DNA of 64,000 nucleotides from Paracoccus alcaliphilus (GTDB lineage: Bacteria; Pseudomonadota; Alphaproteobacteria; Rhodobacterales; Rhodobacteraceae), in the NCBI RefSeq assembly GCF_028553725.1, contig NZ_CP067124.1:372001-436000 (forward strand), read 5' to 3'. The notes below the pieces were generated by a model. The model worked only from the letters and a program-made list of their open reading frames with translations. It was not told where the DNA came from and did not search any database. Below are positions 53,301 through 61,572 of the stretch, one piece after another. Each line of letters opens with the position of its first letter. The first letter of the stretch is position 1. The position numbers were made by a program, and so were the translations under genes.

Positions 53301-53744
53301 CTCGCCGAAGACGCCATCCGCCGCTATCGCGACAGGCATCGGAGCGACATGATGGCAGCCACTGAGCGTGCATTTGCGGAGCTCACGAATAACGCCTACC
53401 AGAAGCTGCTGACACAACCGGACGGTGCGGCTGAAATCTTGTTGGCGGTCGATGCGAGCGGCACCCCCAAGCAGATCGGCGACATGTCGAAGGGAACGAG
53501 GTTCCAACTCTATCTGGCGCTGCGCGCCGCGGCCTACGAACAAATGGTAGCACAGGGGGTTCAGCTACCCTTCTTCTGTGACGACGTTTTCGAGACCTTC
53601 GATGAGGATCGTACGCGCGCAGCGTGCCGATTGATGGAGCGGATCGGCAGAAGTGGCCAAGCAATCTACCTCACGCATCACCGTCACGTCGTCGAAATAG
53701 CCAAGGAAGTTTGCGATGTGCAGCCTGTCGTACACATGCTGTGA
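50319..53744 (+). CDS. YhaN/SbcC-like AAA ATPase with long coiled coil
   Basis: A 1141-residue SMC-type protein. It has an N-terminal ATPase half with Walker A IYGSNEAGKTTVMEAYL (residues 33-49) and the YhaN-typical opening MRIERLSLDFFGHFTGKVLD. About 800 residues of Glu/Ala/Arg/Leu-rich coiled coil follow (about 170-1000), then a C-terminal half with signature MSKGTRFQLYLALRAAAYEQ and Walker B LPFFCDDVFETFDEDR, ending LTHHRHVVEIAKEV. No zinc-hook CxxC is obvious in the middle, which fits YhaN rather than canonical SbcC/Rad50. It pairs with the preceding nuclease. Confidence 0.9.
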   Translation: MRIERLSLDFFGHFTGKVLDFGKAGQASDFHVIYGSNEAGKTTVMEAYLRLLYGFPHREPYGFQHQRQNLRISGLLDIGGETRLFTRLPSRSGNLRGEADAAIPETAIASHLGGLSLDDYRSLLCLDDDTIEKGGEDIASARGDIGRLLFSAAAGVADLNAVLEQARAEANGLYKKRASTTRVAELKRELSEVETNIRTLDVSANAWRKLKDALQAARDEEMQSRQARDELRAEQAQIAALRRALPELGEMDRLADEIADCADYPERIDINPEDLVTMRTDRGQADAELRRLLDELDEAEKARAALVIDADRLAVAEQLDDLDELRSRMQTAVLDLPRRERAHEEALSDMARIAQDLGAPEDCDVTALVTSPGEIAILEDLRDKMRDAAAAWETEQREITGLQTRIEQARKAHQSLLEAPPQMGLVDLLKRFDADALAPAVATATQAIASADTALEQVLDALSIGACTFSALPVCQADPLTAADTAQRHADLAEKLGRFDDRLERLDEDIAAVKAKTTRLSEDARIASDEVEQEARARRDALWQAHRETLTSESADSFAPAMKTVDDINAARLAHASELGELRKLLQDLADAEARATTTREQRDGLAEQARELESQVHGLCSQIGLPALSPSAFSDWVALYGKAITAERQRNRLAEHHRETLDRAERLRKALTPLVALETPTLDAALLAARRLAETERRYQDEVRTASDKTAALDEDLERRQGEQGVLEDAAERTAAAWKAKVHELFGETLSPGQLAAALGQLREIREHNEKRRQAERQVNTMQDDQRRFTEASGALGARFGIGESDPLDTFRRLRELAEQAQADKSQHEKLGTRLEDGATRRTELEAKLEDIDRKVVELGAVFPETVDTSTIDALRTAVGKGLDVIAKRERVAELERQILDDLSLRKVEEARQLLADETATTLEAKAKSLDTDLNLAEERMSTATVARANAERDLGSVTGGAEIAELVERRATLQIQIEEAVLDYLERDFGLRLAEDAIRRYRDRHRSDMMAATERAFAELTNNAYQKLLTQPDGAAEILLAVDASGTPKQIGDMSKGTRFQLYLALRAAAYEQMVAQGVQLPFFCDDVFETFDEDRTRAACRLMERIGRSGQAIYLTHHRHVVEIAKEVCDVQPVVHML

Positions 53745-53819
53745 GATGGCGCACGTGGTTAAGACCCCCCGTGTCGTTCGCTCCGGTTGGCAGACAGTAA
53801 AAAGGACAAGGAGGAATGG

Positions 53820-55619
53820 ATGCCATCTGAGAGTGCAGCGATCGAGCTGAGATCAATAAATAGGCTGCTCGTTGATGAAGACGGCTCCCCGGCACGGTAC
53901 TGGATCCCCGCATACCAGCGCGGATATCGCTGGGACCGGCTACAGGTTACCCAACTCCTTGATGACATCTGGGACTTTATCCAAGCCAGCGAGGAGAAAC
54001 GCCGAACCTCCTTTTACTGCCTCCAGCCATTAGTTGTCCGCAAGCTGGAAGACGGGGGATACGAGGTCGTCGATGGGCAGCAGCGTTTGACAACCATCTT
54101 TATCCTGCTCTCCCACCGAAATGAAATCCTCACACTGCTCGGCAAACAACGCTTTTCCATCGACTACGAGACGCGTGACCGCGCCTTTCTTGATGAAATC
54201 GATCTCGACCGATCCAACGAGAACGTAGATTTCTACCACATCTGCCAGGCTTGGCTAGCGATTGAGGAATGGCTTGCCGGCCGCGACCGAATGCATGCGC
54301 TAAAGCTGCTGCAGCATCTGCTCAACGACGATGAGGCCGGTCGGAACGTGAAGGTCATCTGGTACGAGCTGGCGCCCAATGACGATCCGGTTGCAGCTTT
54401 CACCCGACTGAACATAGGGAAGATACCACTTACAGAGGCTGAACTGGTCCGTGCCTTGTTCCTGCGCCGCGCGGCCCAGGACGATGCTACCGGCAATCTT
54501 TCGTTGCGGATTGCTTACGAATGGGATCAGATCGAAAAACGGCTGCAGGATAACTCAGTCTGGTATTTCCTGCAGAACGCCGACCTCGATGACGCAAACC
54601 GGATCGGCCTTGTCTTTCGGCTCGCTGCAAGGATGGAAGGCCATGCGTTGAACGGGGAAGACTACGCGGTATTTTCCCATTTTTCAGACCTGTTGAGCGC
54701 AGAACTAAGTGCCGAGATCGAATGGCGCAAGGTGAAGGATATCTTCATGGCGCTGGAGGAATGGTACGAAGACCGATACCTCTTCCACGTCCTTGGGTTT
54801 GTTCTCAATCAGACCGGTGGTGGACTTTCCACGATTACCGAACTCCTTGCTGACAGCCAAGCATTTAGCAAACACGATTTTTCCCAAGGTCTTCGCAATC
54901 GGGTCTATCGGATGGTGCTCGGAAGTGATCTATCGGCGGCTTCCCCAGATGAACTTGAGGAAGAGATCACCAATCTCTGCCGTACAGTCGACTACGCAAA
55001 TGCACCCAAGGTGCGGAGCCTGCTCCTTTTGTTCAATCTGGCAACGCTGCTTGAGGATCCGCGATCAAACATCCGATTCCAGTTCGATAGTTTCAAGCGA
55101 GAGTCTTGGGATATCGAGCACATACGCTCAGTGAGCGACGAACGACCTTCACGCCCCCGAGAGCAGGACGAATGGCTGCGCCACTGCTTGATGTTCCTGC
55201 GCACTGCCAAGGAAGAAGACGAGCAAGCGCTTGCTGAAAGCATTGAAGCCTACCTCGACCCAGATTCTGAGCCAGGCAGCCGAGCGAGCTTCGAGGAAAT
55301 CGACGGCAAGATTCTATCGTTCTTCAACGAGGCGATGGACGGCCCTGACCACGACCTCGCAAACCTGACACTGCTGGATTCGCGGACCAACCGCGGCTAT
55401 CGAAATGCGGTCTTTGCGGTAAAGCGCAGCGTTTTGTTGGAAAACGACAGGTCCGGTATTTTTGTCCCTCTCTGCACTCGTAACGTCTTCCTGAAATGCT
55501 ACAGCCGCACGGTTGGCAACGTCATGTTTTGGACCGATCAGGACGGACAAGACTACCTAGATGCGATCAGTCGAACGCTGACGCGATTCTTCCTTGGGCA
55601 AGCAGGGGCAAGCCGATGA
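53820..55619 (+). CDS. DUF262 protein with C-terminal HNH-like (DUF1524/GmrSD-type) region
   Basis: A 599-residue protein starting MPSESAAIELRSINRLLVDE. I chose the ATG at 53820 because AAGGAGGA lies just before it; a TTG at 53787 is possible. The N-terminal DUF262 (ParB/Srx-fold NTPase) has IPAYQRGYRWD (30-39) and VVDGQQRLTTIF (83-94). The C-terminal part has SWDIEHIRSVS (about 428) and DLANLTLLDSRTNRGYRNAV (about 511), matching the D-I-E-H-I and N-L-T-L-L/N-x-x-x-x-N signature of DUF1524 nucleases. GmrSD enzymes of this build restrict modified DNA. It is third in the operon. Confidence 0.88.
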   Translation: MPSESAAIELRSINRLLVDEDGSPARYWIPAYQRGYRWDRLQVTQLLDDIWDFIQASEEKRRTSFYCLQPLVVRKLEDGGYEVVDGQQRLTTIFILLSHRNEILTLLGKQRFSIDYETRDRAFLDEIDLDRSNENVDFYHICQAWLAIEEWLAGRDRMHALKLLQHLLNDDEAGRNVKVIWYELAPNDDPVAAFTRLNIGKIPLTEAELVRALFLRRAAQDDATGNLSLRIAYEWDQIEKRLQDNSVWYFLQNADLDDANRIGLVFRLAARMEGHALNGEDYAVFSHFSDLLSAELSAEIEWRKVKDIFMALEEWYEDRYLFHVLGFVLNQTGGGLSTITELLADSQAFSKHDFSQGLRNRVYRMVLGSDLSAASPDELEEEITNLCRTVDYANAPKVRSLLLLFNLATLLEDPRSNIRFQFDSFKRESWDIEHIRSVSDERPSRPREQDEWLRHCLMFLRTAKEEDEQALAESIEAYLDPDSEPGSRASFEEIDGKILSFFNEAMDGPDHDLANLTLLDSRTNRGYRNAVFAVKRSVLLENDRSGIFVPLCTRNVFLKCYSRTVGNVMFWTDQDGQDYLDAISRTLTRFFLGQAGASR

Positions 55620-57973
55620 CTTCGCGAACCACCTTCGGCAAGCTGATCGAACGTCACGGCCGTGTTGAGATCCCTGTTATCCAGCGAGACTATGCGCAAG
55701 GGCGGGCGGACCAGCACATCGTCCGAGACGACTTCCTTAAATCCCTTTACGACGCGCTGTGCCTGCCTCAAGAAGACCCAACACTGCCCCTCGATCTCGA
55801 CTTTGTCTACGGGAGCATCGTAAACGGCTCCTTTCAGCCGCTCGACGGCCAACAGCGGCTCACCACGTTGTTTCTGCTGCACTGGTATCTCGCTTGGGTC
55901 GACGGCTGCAGCGAAGACCTCCGCAGTCGGATCGTCACATCGGGACGGTCTCGCTTCAGCTACGAAGTGCGTCCCAGTAGTCGGGATTTCATCAACGCCT
56001 TTGCCAACTATATACCGGACATCTCGGCCGGGGAGTGCGAAGACATTGCAGGGATGATAACTGACCAGCCTTGGTACTTTCGCAGCTGGCGGTTCGATCC
56101 AACGATTCGTGCAGCACTATCAATGTTGGACAGGATGCACGAGGTCTTCCGGAAAACGTCGGGCCTTTATGCCCGATTGATCGACGAAACGGCTCCCGCG
56201 ATCACATTCCAACTTCTTGATCTTGAGCAGTTTGACCTCTCGGATGATTTGTACATCAAGATGAATGCGCGTGGGAAACCGCTAACTCCATTCGAGACAT
56301 TCAAGGCACGTTTCGAGAGGCATCTGGAAAACCAATTCAAGGACGCTCCGCCGGATCTCTGCAATGGGACGCCACTTGCAGACTTCTTCTCTCATCGGAT
56401 TGATACGCGCTGGTCCGATTTTTTCTGGCCGTTCCGTGATAAGAAAACCGCCACCTTCGACGACGCCATCATGAACCTGCTGCGGGCAGTGATCATGGTG
56501 ACGAGGGATCCCGAAGCTGCTGCAACCTCGCTTGATCTGGCCGACCTTCGCTCGATGGCGCGAGCTAGCAGCTATACGTGGTTTCACGACAGGGGTTGGC
56601 TGGATCAGGAAATGGTCCTGGCTCTGATCACGCTCTTGGAGCGGTGGAGCGCGGGGCCCGAAACGTTCTGCTGCTATCTTCCCGACACGCGGCATCTCGA
56701 TGAACAGGCTCTTTTTCAGGACATACTCACCAAGCCGACCAGCCTTACCTTCCAACAGCTTGCTCAGCTTGCCGGTTATACCCAGTTTCTCGTCCATTCG
56801 CCCGGAGAGATTGATTCCACTGCTTTCGATGCATGGATGCGGGTCGTCTCCAACCTCGCAACCAACACCGATTACAATCGCCCCGAAGACCTGCGTCGGA
56901 GCTTTGCTGGTCTCCGGGACCTCACGCCGTGGATGAACGATATCCTCAACCACCTCGCGAGTTCGGACGGCGACGTGAGAGGTTTCTCCCGCGAGCAGGT
57001 CGCAGAGGAGCGGATCAAAGCTCATCTCATCGGTTTCGGCGGCGGCTGGCCGGAACGGCTCGCCCGGGCAGAGCGGCATACCTATTTTCGAGGGCAGATT
57101 GGGTTCTTGCTACGCTGCTGCGGCTTGAAGCTTGGTGAGGTGGATGCCGAACTTGAGCGTCTCGACACAGCTACCGCAAGCGAACTAGTGGAACCGTTCG
57201 AACATTATCTCGCATGCGCCTCACAGATGTTCGACGACCTTGTGCAACACCCGAAGGGATCTGGCCGGCTCTGGGAGCGCGCACTTCTCGCGGTCGGAAA
57301 TTTCCTGCCGAATGTCGGCAGAAATCGATCGTTGCTGACCACGTCATACGACGAGGCCTGGGGTTGGAAGAGACTTCTTCGCAGTGCAGCTGCGGGTGGT
57401 CAGCCAAGCCAGATTCTAAAGGCCCTCTGGGACCAAATTGATGACCCAGACACATATGCCGCTGATCTTGGCGGCGTCATCGAGTCTGCATCGGAAATCG
57501 ATCCGTGGCGTGAGGCGATCCTTGCAACGCCGTCGGCCTACGACTACGGCACTTACAGAATGATGCGCTTCTCAGAAGATGGAGGCGTCTACCTTCTTAG
57601 AAAGACGCAAATGAACGGACGACATGCGGAACTGTTTACCTACTGCCTGTACGACAGCCTCGCGTCTGACATGAAGCCATACGGCTTTTCGACAATTTAT
57701 TACGAGGCAACGTCGACAGAAGAGGAACCTGGTCTGTATTTCGTGCGAGACTTCGACGGTGACGTTGCCAAGTTCTACCTGTGCATCAGTGAGGGTCCAG
57801 ATAGCTATGAGCTCTATCTCGAGGAGCCCGAGGAGCCGAAGGACGAACTAATCGCTATCCTGAAAGGGGCCGGCTTCGAGGAAAAGGACGGCTGGTTGAC
57901 CAAAGACGTGAAACGCAGCGACATAGAATCCGAAGCGCTCGCACTCGCGCGCGCCTTCGCACATGAGACGTAA
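55616..57973 (+). CDS. Second DUF262 protein, large, without visible HNH motif
   Basis: The ATG at 55616 overlaps the previous stop (ATGA), giving 785 residues starting MTSRTTFGKLIERHGRVEIP. DUF262 motifs are VIQRDYAQGR (21-30) and PLDGQQRLTTLFLLHWYLAW (75-94), followed by DDLYIKMNARGKPLTPFETF (about 205-224), all well conserved. The remaining 550 residues form a long domain with no H-N-H or other nuclease signature that I can see and an acidic C-terminus (ESYELYLEEPEEP-like stretch near 735). Two unlike DUF262 proteins in tandem suggest a hetero-complex. It is the last gene of the operon, with a hairpin terminator following at 58073-58090. Confidence 0.88.
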   Translation: MTSRTTFGKLIERHGRVEIPVIQRDYAQGRADQHIVRDDFLKSLYDALCLPQEDPTLPLDLDFVYGSIVNGSFQPLDGQQRLTTLFLLHWYLAWVDGCSEDLRSRIVTSGRSRFSYEVRPSSRDFINAFANYIPDISAGECEDIAGMITDQPWYFRSWRFDPTIRAALSMLDRMHEVFRKTSGLYARLIDETAPAITFQLLDLEQFDLSDDLYIKMNARGKPLTPFETFKARFERHLENQFKDAPPDLCNGTPLADFFSHRIDTRWSDFFWPFRDKKTATFDDAIMNLLRAVIMVTRDPEAAATSLDLADLRSMARASSYTWFHDRGWLDQEMVLALITLLERWSAGPETFCCYLPDTRHLDEQALFQDILTKPTSLTFQQLAQLAGYTQFLVHSPGEIDSTAFDAWMRVVSNLATNTDYNRPEDLRRSFAGLRDLTPWMNDILNHLASSDGDVRGFSREQVAEERIKAHLIGFGGGWPERLARAERHTYFRGQIGFLLRCCGLKLGEVDAELERLDTATASELVEPFEHYLACASQMFDDLVQHPKGSGRLWERALLAVGNFLPNVGRNRSLLTTSYDEAWGWKRLLRSAAAGGQPSQILKALWDQIDDPDTYAADLGGVIESASEIDPWREAILATPSAYDYGTYRMMRFSEDGGVYLLRKTQMNGRHAELFTYCLYDSLASDMKPYGFSTIYYEATSTEEEPGLYFVRDFDGDVAKFYLCISEGPDSYELYLEEPEEPKDELIAILKGAGFEEKDGWLTKDVKRSDIESEALALARAFAHET

Positions 57974-58072
57974 GCGTTTTGCGTGAGCACGGTCAGAGAT
58001 TCACGCAGCGACATGAAGGACTTCGACCCCTCTTGCTTCCACAGTGCTTCCACGGTGGTCCCAAACGCAAAC

Positions 58073-58090
58073 GCCGCCCCGGAGGGCGGC
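58073..58090 (+). terminator. Intrinsic terminator-like hairpin after the DUF262 operon
   Basis: GCCGCCC (58073-58079) pairs with GGGCGGC (58084-58090) around a CGGA loop and is followed by TCTTAAG. It lies 100 bp after the last operon gene and just before the att-like repeat. Confidence 0.55.
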
Positions 58091-58117
58091 TCTTAAGCAT
58101 TTGATAACGCGTAGGAA

Positions 58118-58132
58118 TTTGGTTGCGGGGGC
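58118..58132 (+). repeat. att-like direct repeat, right copy
   Basis: TTTGGTTGCGGGGGC, identical to 39040-39054 and 19.1 kb away in the same orientation. Sequence beyond the core diverges immediately (ccgaattgg here, aggcaacc on the left), as expected for element boundaries. Confidence 0.5.
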
Positions 58133-58243
58133 CCGAATTGGACACTGTTTCGCAATGTCGAGGGCGCTCAATCTCCCCTACCAGCAGGGACTTAGAAGCA
58201 GCGTGAACCTAAACGCTTCAACCGTAAGCGCGACGTTGCGGCC

Positions 58244-59809
58244 CTATGCTGCGAGGCTTGACGGCTGGTTGAAGCGCCATGGCATGAGGTCTTCGATACC
58301 GCTTTGTGGGTGACCGTCGAGGATGGCGCGCAGTGTGGCGGCGAGATAGTCGACCGGGTTCACGTCGGACATCTTGCAGGTAGCGACCAGCGAGGCGAGC
58401 ATAGCCCAGTTTTCGGCGCCGACTTCATTCCCGGCGAAGAGTGCATTTTTTCTTGTCAGGGCAATCGGCCTGATCTGGTTCTCGACCGGGTTGGTGTCGA
58501 GTTCCAGCATGCCGTGCTCGAGGAAGCGGATCAGTCCGGGCCAGTGCGCGAGGGAGTAGCGGATGTCTTCGGCAAGCTGGGATTTCTGCGGTATGCGCGA
58601 GAGTTGGGCTTCCAGCCAGGGTTTCAGCGCCGCGATGATCGGGGCCGAATGCTCACGCCGGGCAGCAAGGCGCATAGCGGCCTCCTTGCTCCGCACGGAC
58701 TTCTCGATCTGATAAAGCAGCGCGATCTGGCGCAGCATTTCCTCGGCAATGGGTGAACCATCGCTCTCGAAGCGCTTTACGAAGCGGCGGCGGACATGGG
58801 TCCAGCAATAGACCAGTTGCCACGGGCCATTGTCGCGCGCGATCTCGGTCATCGCGTTGTAGGACTGGTAGGCGTCGCATTGCAGGAAGCGGCCGTGGTA
58901 TCCGGCGAGGAAGTTCAGCGGATGCGCCTTACCCCGGCCAGGGGCATAGTGGAAGAGCACGATGGGTGGGCCAGCCCCGCCATGGCCGCGATCATCGGAT
59001 ACGACGGCCCAGAAGAATCCGCTCTTGGTGCGTTTCAGGCCCGGTTCCAGCACCGGCGCGCGGGTTTCATCCACGAAGATGCGGTCTGCGCCACGCAGAT
59101 GGGCACGCATCTGGTTGATGACGGGCATCAGGTGGAAACAGGCGCGCCCGACCCAGTTGCCGAGTGTGCCGCGGTCCAGATCGATCCCTTGCCGCTTGAA
59201 GATCTCGGCCTGCCGATAAAACGGCAGGTGGTCACCGAACTTCGAGACGATAATCCAGGCGATGAAGAGTTCCGTGGGCAGCCCGCCGGGCACGACATGC
59301 TCGGGGGCATGGGCCTGCGCGACAGCTTGCGAGCAACGGCGGCAGGCGTATTTCGGGCGCCGCGTGACCAGCACCCGGAACTGGGCGGGGATCACGTCGA
59401 GACGTTCGGACACGTCTTCCCCGATCCTGGACATCTCGCCGCAACCGCAGGGACAGAGCGTGCTGGCAGGCTCGATCACGCGCTCAACCCGAGGCAGATG
59501 GGACGGCAGATGCCCGCGGTTGCGCTTGGGCTTGCGGGGTGTTTCCCCGCGCGCCCGCTGCATCGCCGCTTCGGCCTTTTCTTGTGCTGCCTCGAGCACA
59601 CCTTGAGCAAATTCGGCATCTTCCAGGGGCAGGTTGAACTGGTCGGGCGAGAGCTTTTCGGAGCGCTTGCCGAATTTCTCGCGCTGCGCCGCGTGCAGGA
59701 TATCCTGCAGCCGCCGATTGGCCTCTTGCGTCTCGGCCAGCGTCGCCTCCACCTCGGCGAGGCGGGCCTTCAGCAGGGCGTTTTCGCGCGCAAGATCAGC
59801 TGTTTCCAT
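58244..59809 (-). CDS. tnpC: IS66 transposase TnpC
   Basis: A 521-residue DDE transposase from METADLARENALLKARLAEV (ATG 59807-59809). It has an N-terminal leucine-zipper-like helix, a zinc-finger C-x-C-x-C (TLCPCGCGEMS) and C-x-x-C (YACRRCSQA) set, first Asp in RIFVDETRAPVLEPG, second Asp in FLQCDAYQSYNAM, and Glu in LELDTNPVENQIRPIALTR. A C-terminal tail (NPVDYLAATLRAILDGHPQS) follows. Length and motifs are complete, so the element is probably functional. Confidence 0.95.
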   Translation of the reverse strand: METADLARENALLKARLAEVEATLAETQEANRRLQDILHAAQREKFGKRSEKLSPDQFNLPLEDAEFAQGVLEAAQEKAEAAMQRARGETPRKPKRNRGHLPSHLPRVERVIEPASTLCPCGCGEMSRIGEDVSERLDVIPAQFRVLVTRRPKYACRRCSQAVAQAHAPEHVVPGGLPTELFIAWIIVSKFGDHLPFYRQAEIFKRQGIDLDRGTLGNWVGRACFHLMPVINQMRAHLRGADRIFVDETRAPVLEPGLKRTKSGFFWAVVSDDRGHGGAGPPIVLFHYAPGRGKAHPLNFLAGYHGRFLQCDAYQSYNAMTEIARDNGPWQLVYCWTHVRRRFVKRFESDGSPIAEEMLRQIALLYQIEKSVRSKEAAMRLAARREHSAPIIAALKPWLEAQLSRIPQKSQLAEDIRYSLAHWPGLIRFLEHGMLELDTNPVENQIRPIALTRKNALFAGNEVGAENWAMLASLVATCKMSDVNPVDYLAATLRAILDGHPQSGIEDLMPWRFNQPSSLAA

Positions 59810-59877
59810 GGCGGGAAGTGAATCACAGGATGCCCTTGCAGGCCAGCAAAAACAGGCGTTTCGACGCAGCCTGCCAG

Positions 59878-60234
59878 TCACCCCGCCGCCAGCGGGCGCC
59901 GCGCCCGTTCGGGTCGGACCAGCCGCCAATCCACGCCCTCAAACAGCGCTGCAAACTGCGCTCCGGACATGCGCATGACCCCGTCGCGCACCTGTGGCCA
60001 GACGAACTTGCCGCCCTCGAGCCGCTTGTGAACCAGCACCATCCCGGTCTGATCCCAGATCAAGAGCTTGATCCGATCCGCCCGCTTCGCTCGGAACACA
60101 AAGGCGGCTCCGCAGAACGGGTCCATCCCGAACATCTCCTGCACCGCCAGTGCCAGACCGTCGATCCCCTTGCGAAAGTCGACAGGCCGGGTCGCCACGA
60201 AGACCTTCACCGGGCCGCCCTGGCCGAACATCAC
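59878..60234 (-). CDS. tnpB: IS66 accessory protein TnpB
   Basis: A 118-residue protein with the canonical VKVFVATRPVDFRKGIDGLA opening, then AFVFRAKRADRIKLLIWDQT and KFVWPQVRDGVMRMSGAQF. TnpB of IS66 is required for transposition, though its exact role is unclear. It overlaps tnpA by 4 bp and precedes tnpC by 68 bp. Confidence 0.95.
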   Translation of the reverse strand: MMFGQGGPVKVFVATRPVDFRKGIDGLALAVQEMFGMDPFCGAAFVFRAKRADRIKLLIWDQTGMVLVHKRLEGGKFVWPQVRDGVMRMSGAQFAALFEGVDWRLVRPERARRPLAAG

Positions 60235-60671
60235 GACGCCGCTGCCCGTGCCGCGCGGATTGCCCGGGTCAGTTGGCCCTCGTCGACACCAGGACCCGCG
60301 CGGATGACGATGTCGCCCACCACGATTTCGAGATCAGACCCGGGGACGGCCGCCGAAGCCTCAGTCGCGCTGTCATCAACCACCAGTTCCGCGAAGAACG
60401 GCAAGGCCGCCACGCTTTCGGGCACCACCAAATTACCTTTGCGTATCTGCTTGCGCCAATCGTAAATCTGCCAGCGGGTCGTGCCGTGCTTGCGCGCAGT
60501 ATCTGCGACCGTCACCCCGGGCATCATGCTCTCCGCCGCGATCCGCGCCCGCTCTGCCTTCGTCCGCCGCCGACGACCGCTTGGCCCCCCGATCACCTCA
60601 AGCCGCGAGACCCCGACGCCTATAGAGCCGTCCAATTGGACGCCCATTTTGCCGTCTCTCTCCAAATCCAA
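60231..60671 (-). CDS. tnpA: IS66 accessory protein TnpA
   Basis: A 146-residue helix-turn-helix protein. The DNA-binding part is SMMPGVTVADTARKHGTTRW followed by QIYDWRKQIRKG, and the tail LEIVVGDIVIRAGPGVDEGQ ends in LTRAIRAARAAA, the usual IS66 TnpA end. It is the first gene of the IS66 operon and overlaps tnpB by 4 bp. Confidence 0.93.
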   Translation of the reverse strand: MDLERDGKMGVQLDGSIGVGVSRLEVIGGPSGRRRRTKAERARIAAESMMPGVTVADTARKHGTTRWQIYDWRKQIRKGNLVVPESVAALPFFAELVVDDSATEASAAVPGSDLEIVVGDIVIRAGPGVDEGQLTRAIRAARAAAS

Positions 60672-60959
60672 AACCTCCGCCGCACATGTGCGTGGAGAAT
60701 GAAGGCATCAACTCAAAAATGGCAGGAGGGGATCGGCGTCGCGCTTACGGGCAGACTCTACATCGCGGCGAAGAAACTTCCGGGGGGCAGGTCAGGGCCA
60801 GTGCCATCATACTTGAACTTGCCGCTCTTGATGACGGACGTTCTTTGCGGGCGCTTGCATCATAACAGCGTTTATCTGCATTCCTTTCCGCCGCAATACC
60901 GCTGAGGGCTGCCCCCAATATCAGAACCCGATGCCGTTGGAGGTGGTCACGACGTCAAT

Positions 60960-61555
60960 GGCTGTTGCAAGATCGAAGGGTTGTCACCCCGCAGCAGTGA
61001 TGCAGTATCTCGCCCATGTCGGCTGTCTCGGGCACATCGCCTCAGTTTGATCCTTGGACGGATGGTCTTGCACAACATGGCGATAAAGCCCGTCTCGGCA
61101 AGCTCACCCCGGTCGAGATGATCGAAGATGTCGTGCCTCTGGATCGTCAGTTCGGGATTTGGCCTAAACGGTGCGTATCGGAACCGGCAGCAATGGGCAC
61201 GCAGAGCCTCGGCAGCCTGCTTGTTGCGGTGAGTGGCAAGGTTGTCGAGGATCACCACGGTTCCCGGCTCGATCTCCGGGATCAGGATCTCGCGCGTACA
61301 GGTTGCGAAGGCGGGACCGTCCATCGCCCCCTGATGAACCAGGGGGCGATCAGGGCATCCGGTGCAAGGCCGGGAATCAGGGTCTGTGTCCCCCAACTGC
61401 CAAAGGGCGCATCCATGGTCAGGCGTGTGCCACGCAGGGCCCGGCCCCGCAAGCGGGTAAGATTGGTCTTCGCCGCGGTTTCGTCTATGAAAACCACGTA
61501 TTCCGGCCGGTCTGCGATGGCTGGCAAGCGATGTGTAAACCAGTCGGTTCGCCGT
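60960..61555 (-). pseudogene. IS630-family transposase remnant
   Basis: Minus-strand pieces EYVVFIDETAAKTNLTRLRG and RGTRLTMDAPFGSWGTQTLI, then in another frame AMDGPAFATCTREILIPEIE and PGTVVILDNLATHRNKQAAE, match the DDE domain of the IS630 at 25831-26884, with divergence and at least one frame change near 61340. The N-terminal domain and the final Glu (SPDLNPIE) are missing. The 3' part below about 61170 reads into unrelated sequence. Confidence 0.8.
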
Positions 61556-61572
61556 TATATTACCCCGAGAAA

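Larger units (their letters stand above)
58224..60748 (-). mobile_element. Complete IS66-family element, 2525 bp
   Basis: The ends GTAAGCGCGACG (58224-58235) and its reverse complement CGTCGCGCTTAC (60737-60748) are perfect 12-bp inverted repeats starting GTAAGCG, as known for IS66. The three genes tnpA, tnpB and tnpC are all intact on the minus strand. The expected 8-bp target duplication is not visible (cttcaacc on the left, gggcagac on the right), so a flank was probably altered by deletion or recombination. The 200 bp to the right (60749-60950) hold no gene. Confidence 0.9.

Noticed and set aside
50319..53744. Calling the large ATPase SbcC/Rad50
   Set aside because: No zinc-hook C-x-x-C is evident in the coiled coil and the N-terminus matches the YhaN type better, so only the general SbcC-like class is claimed.
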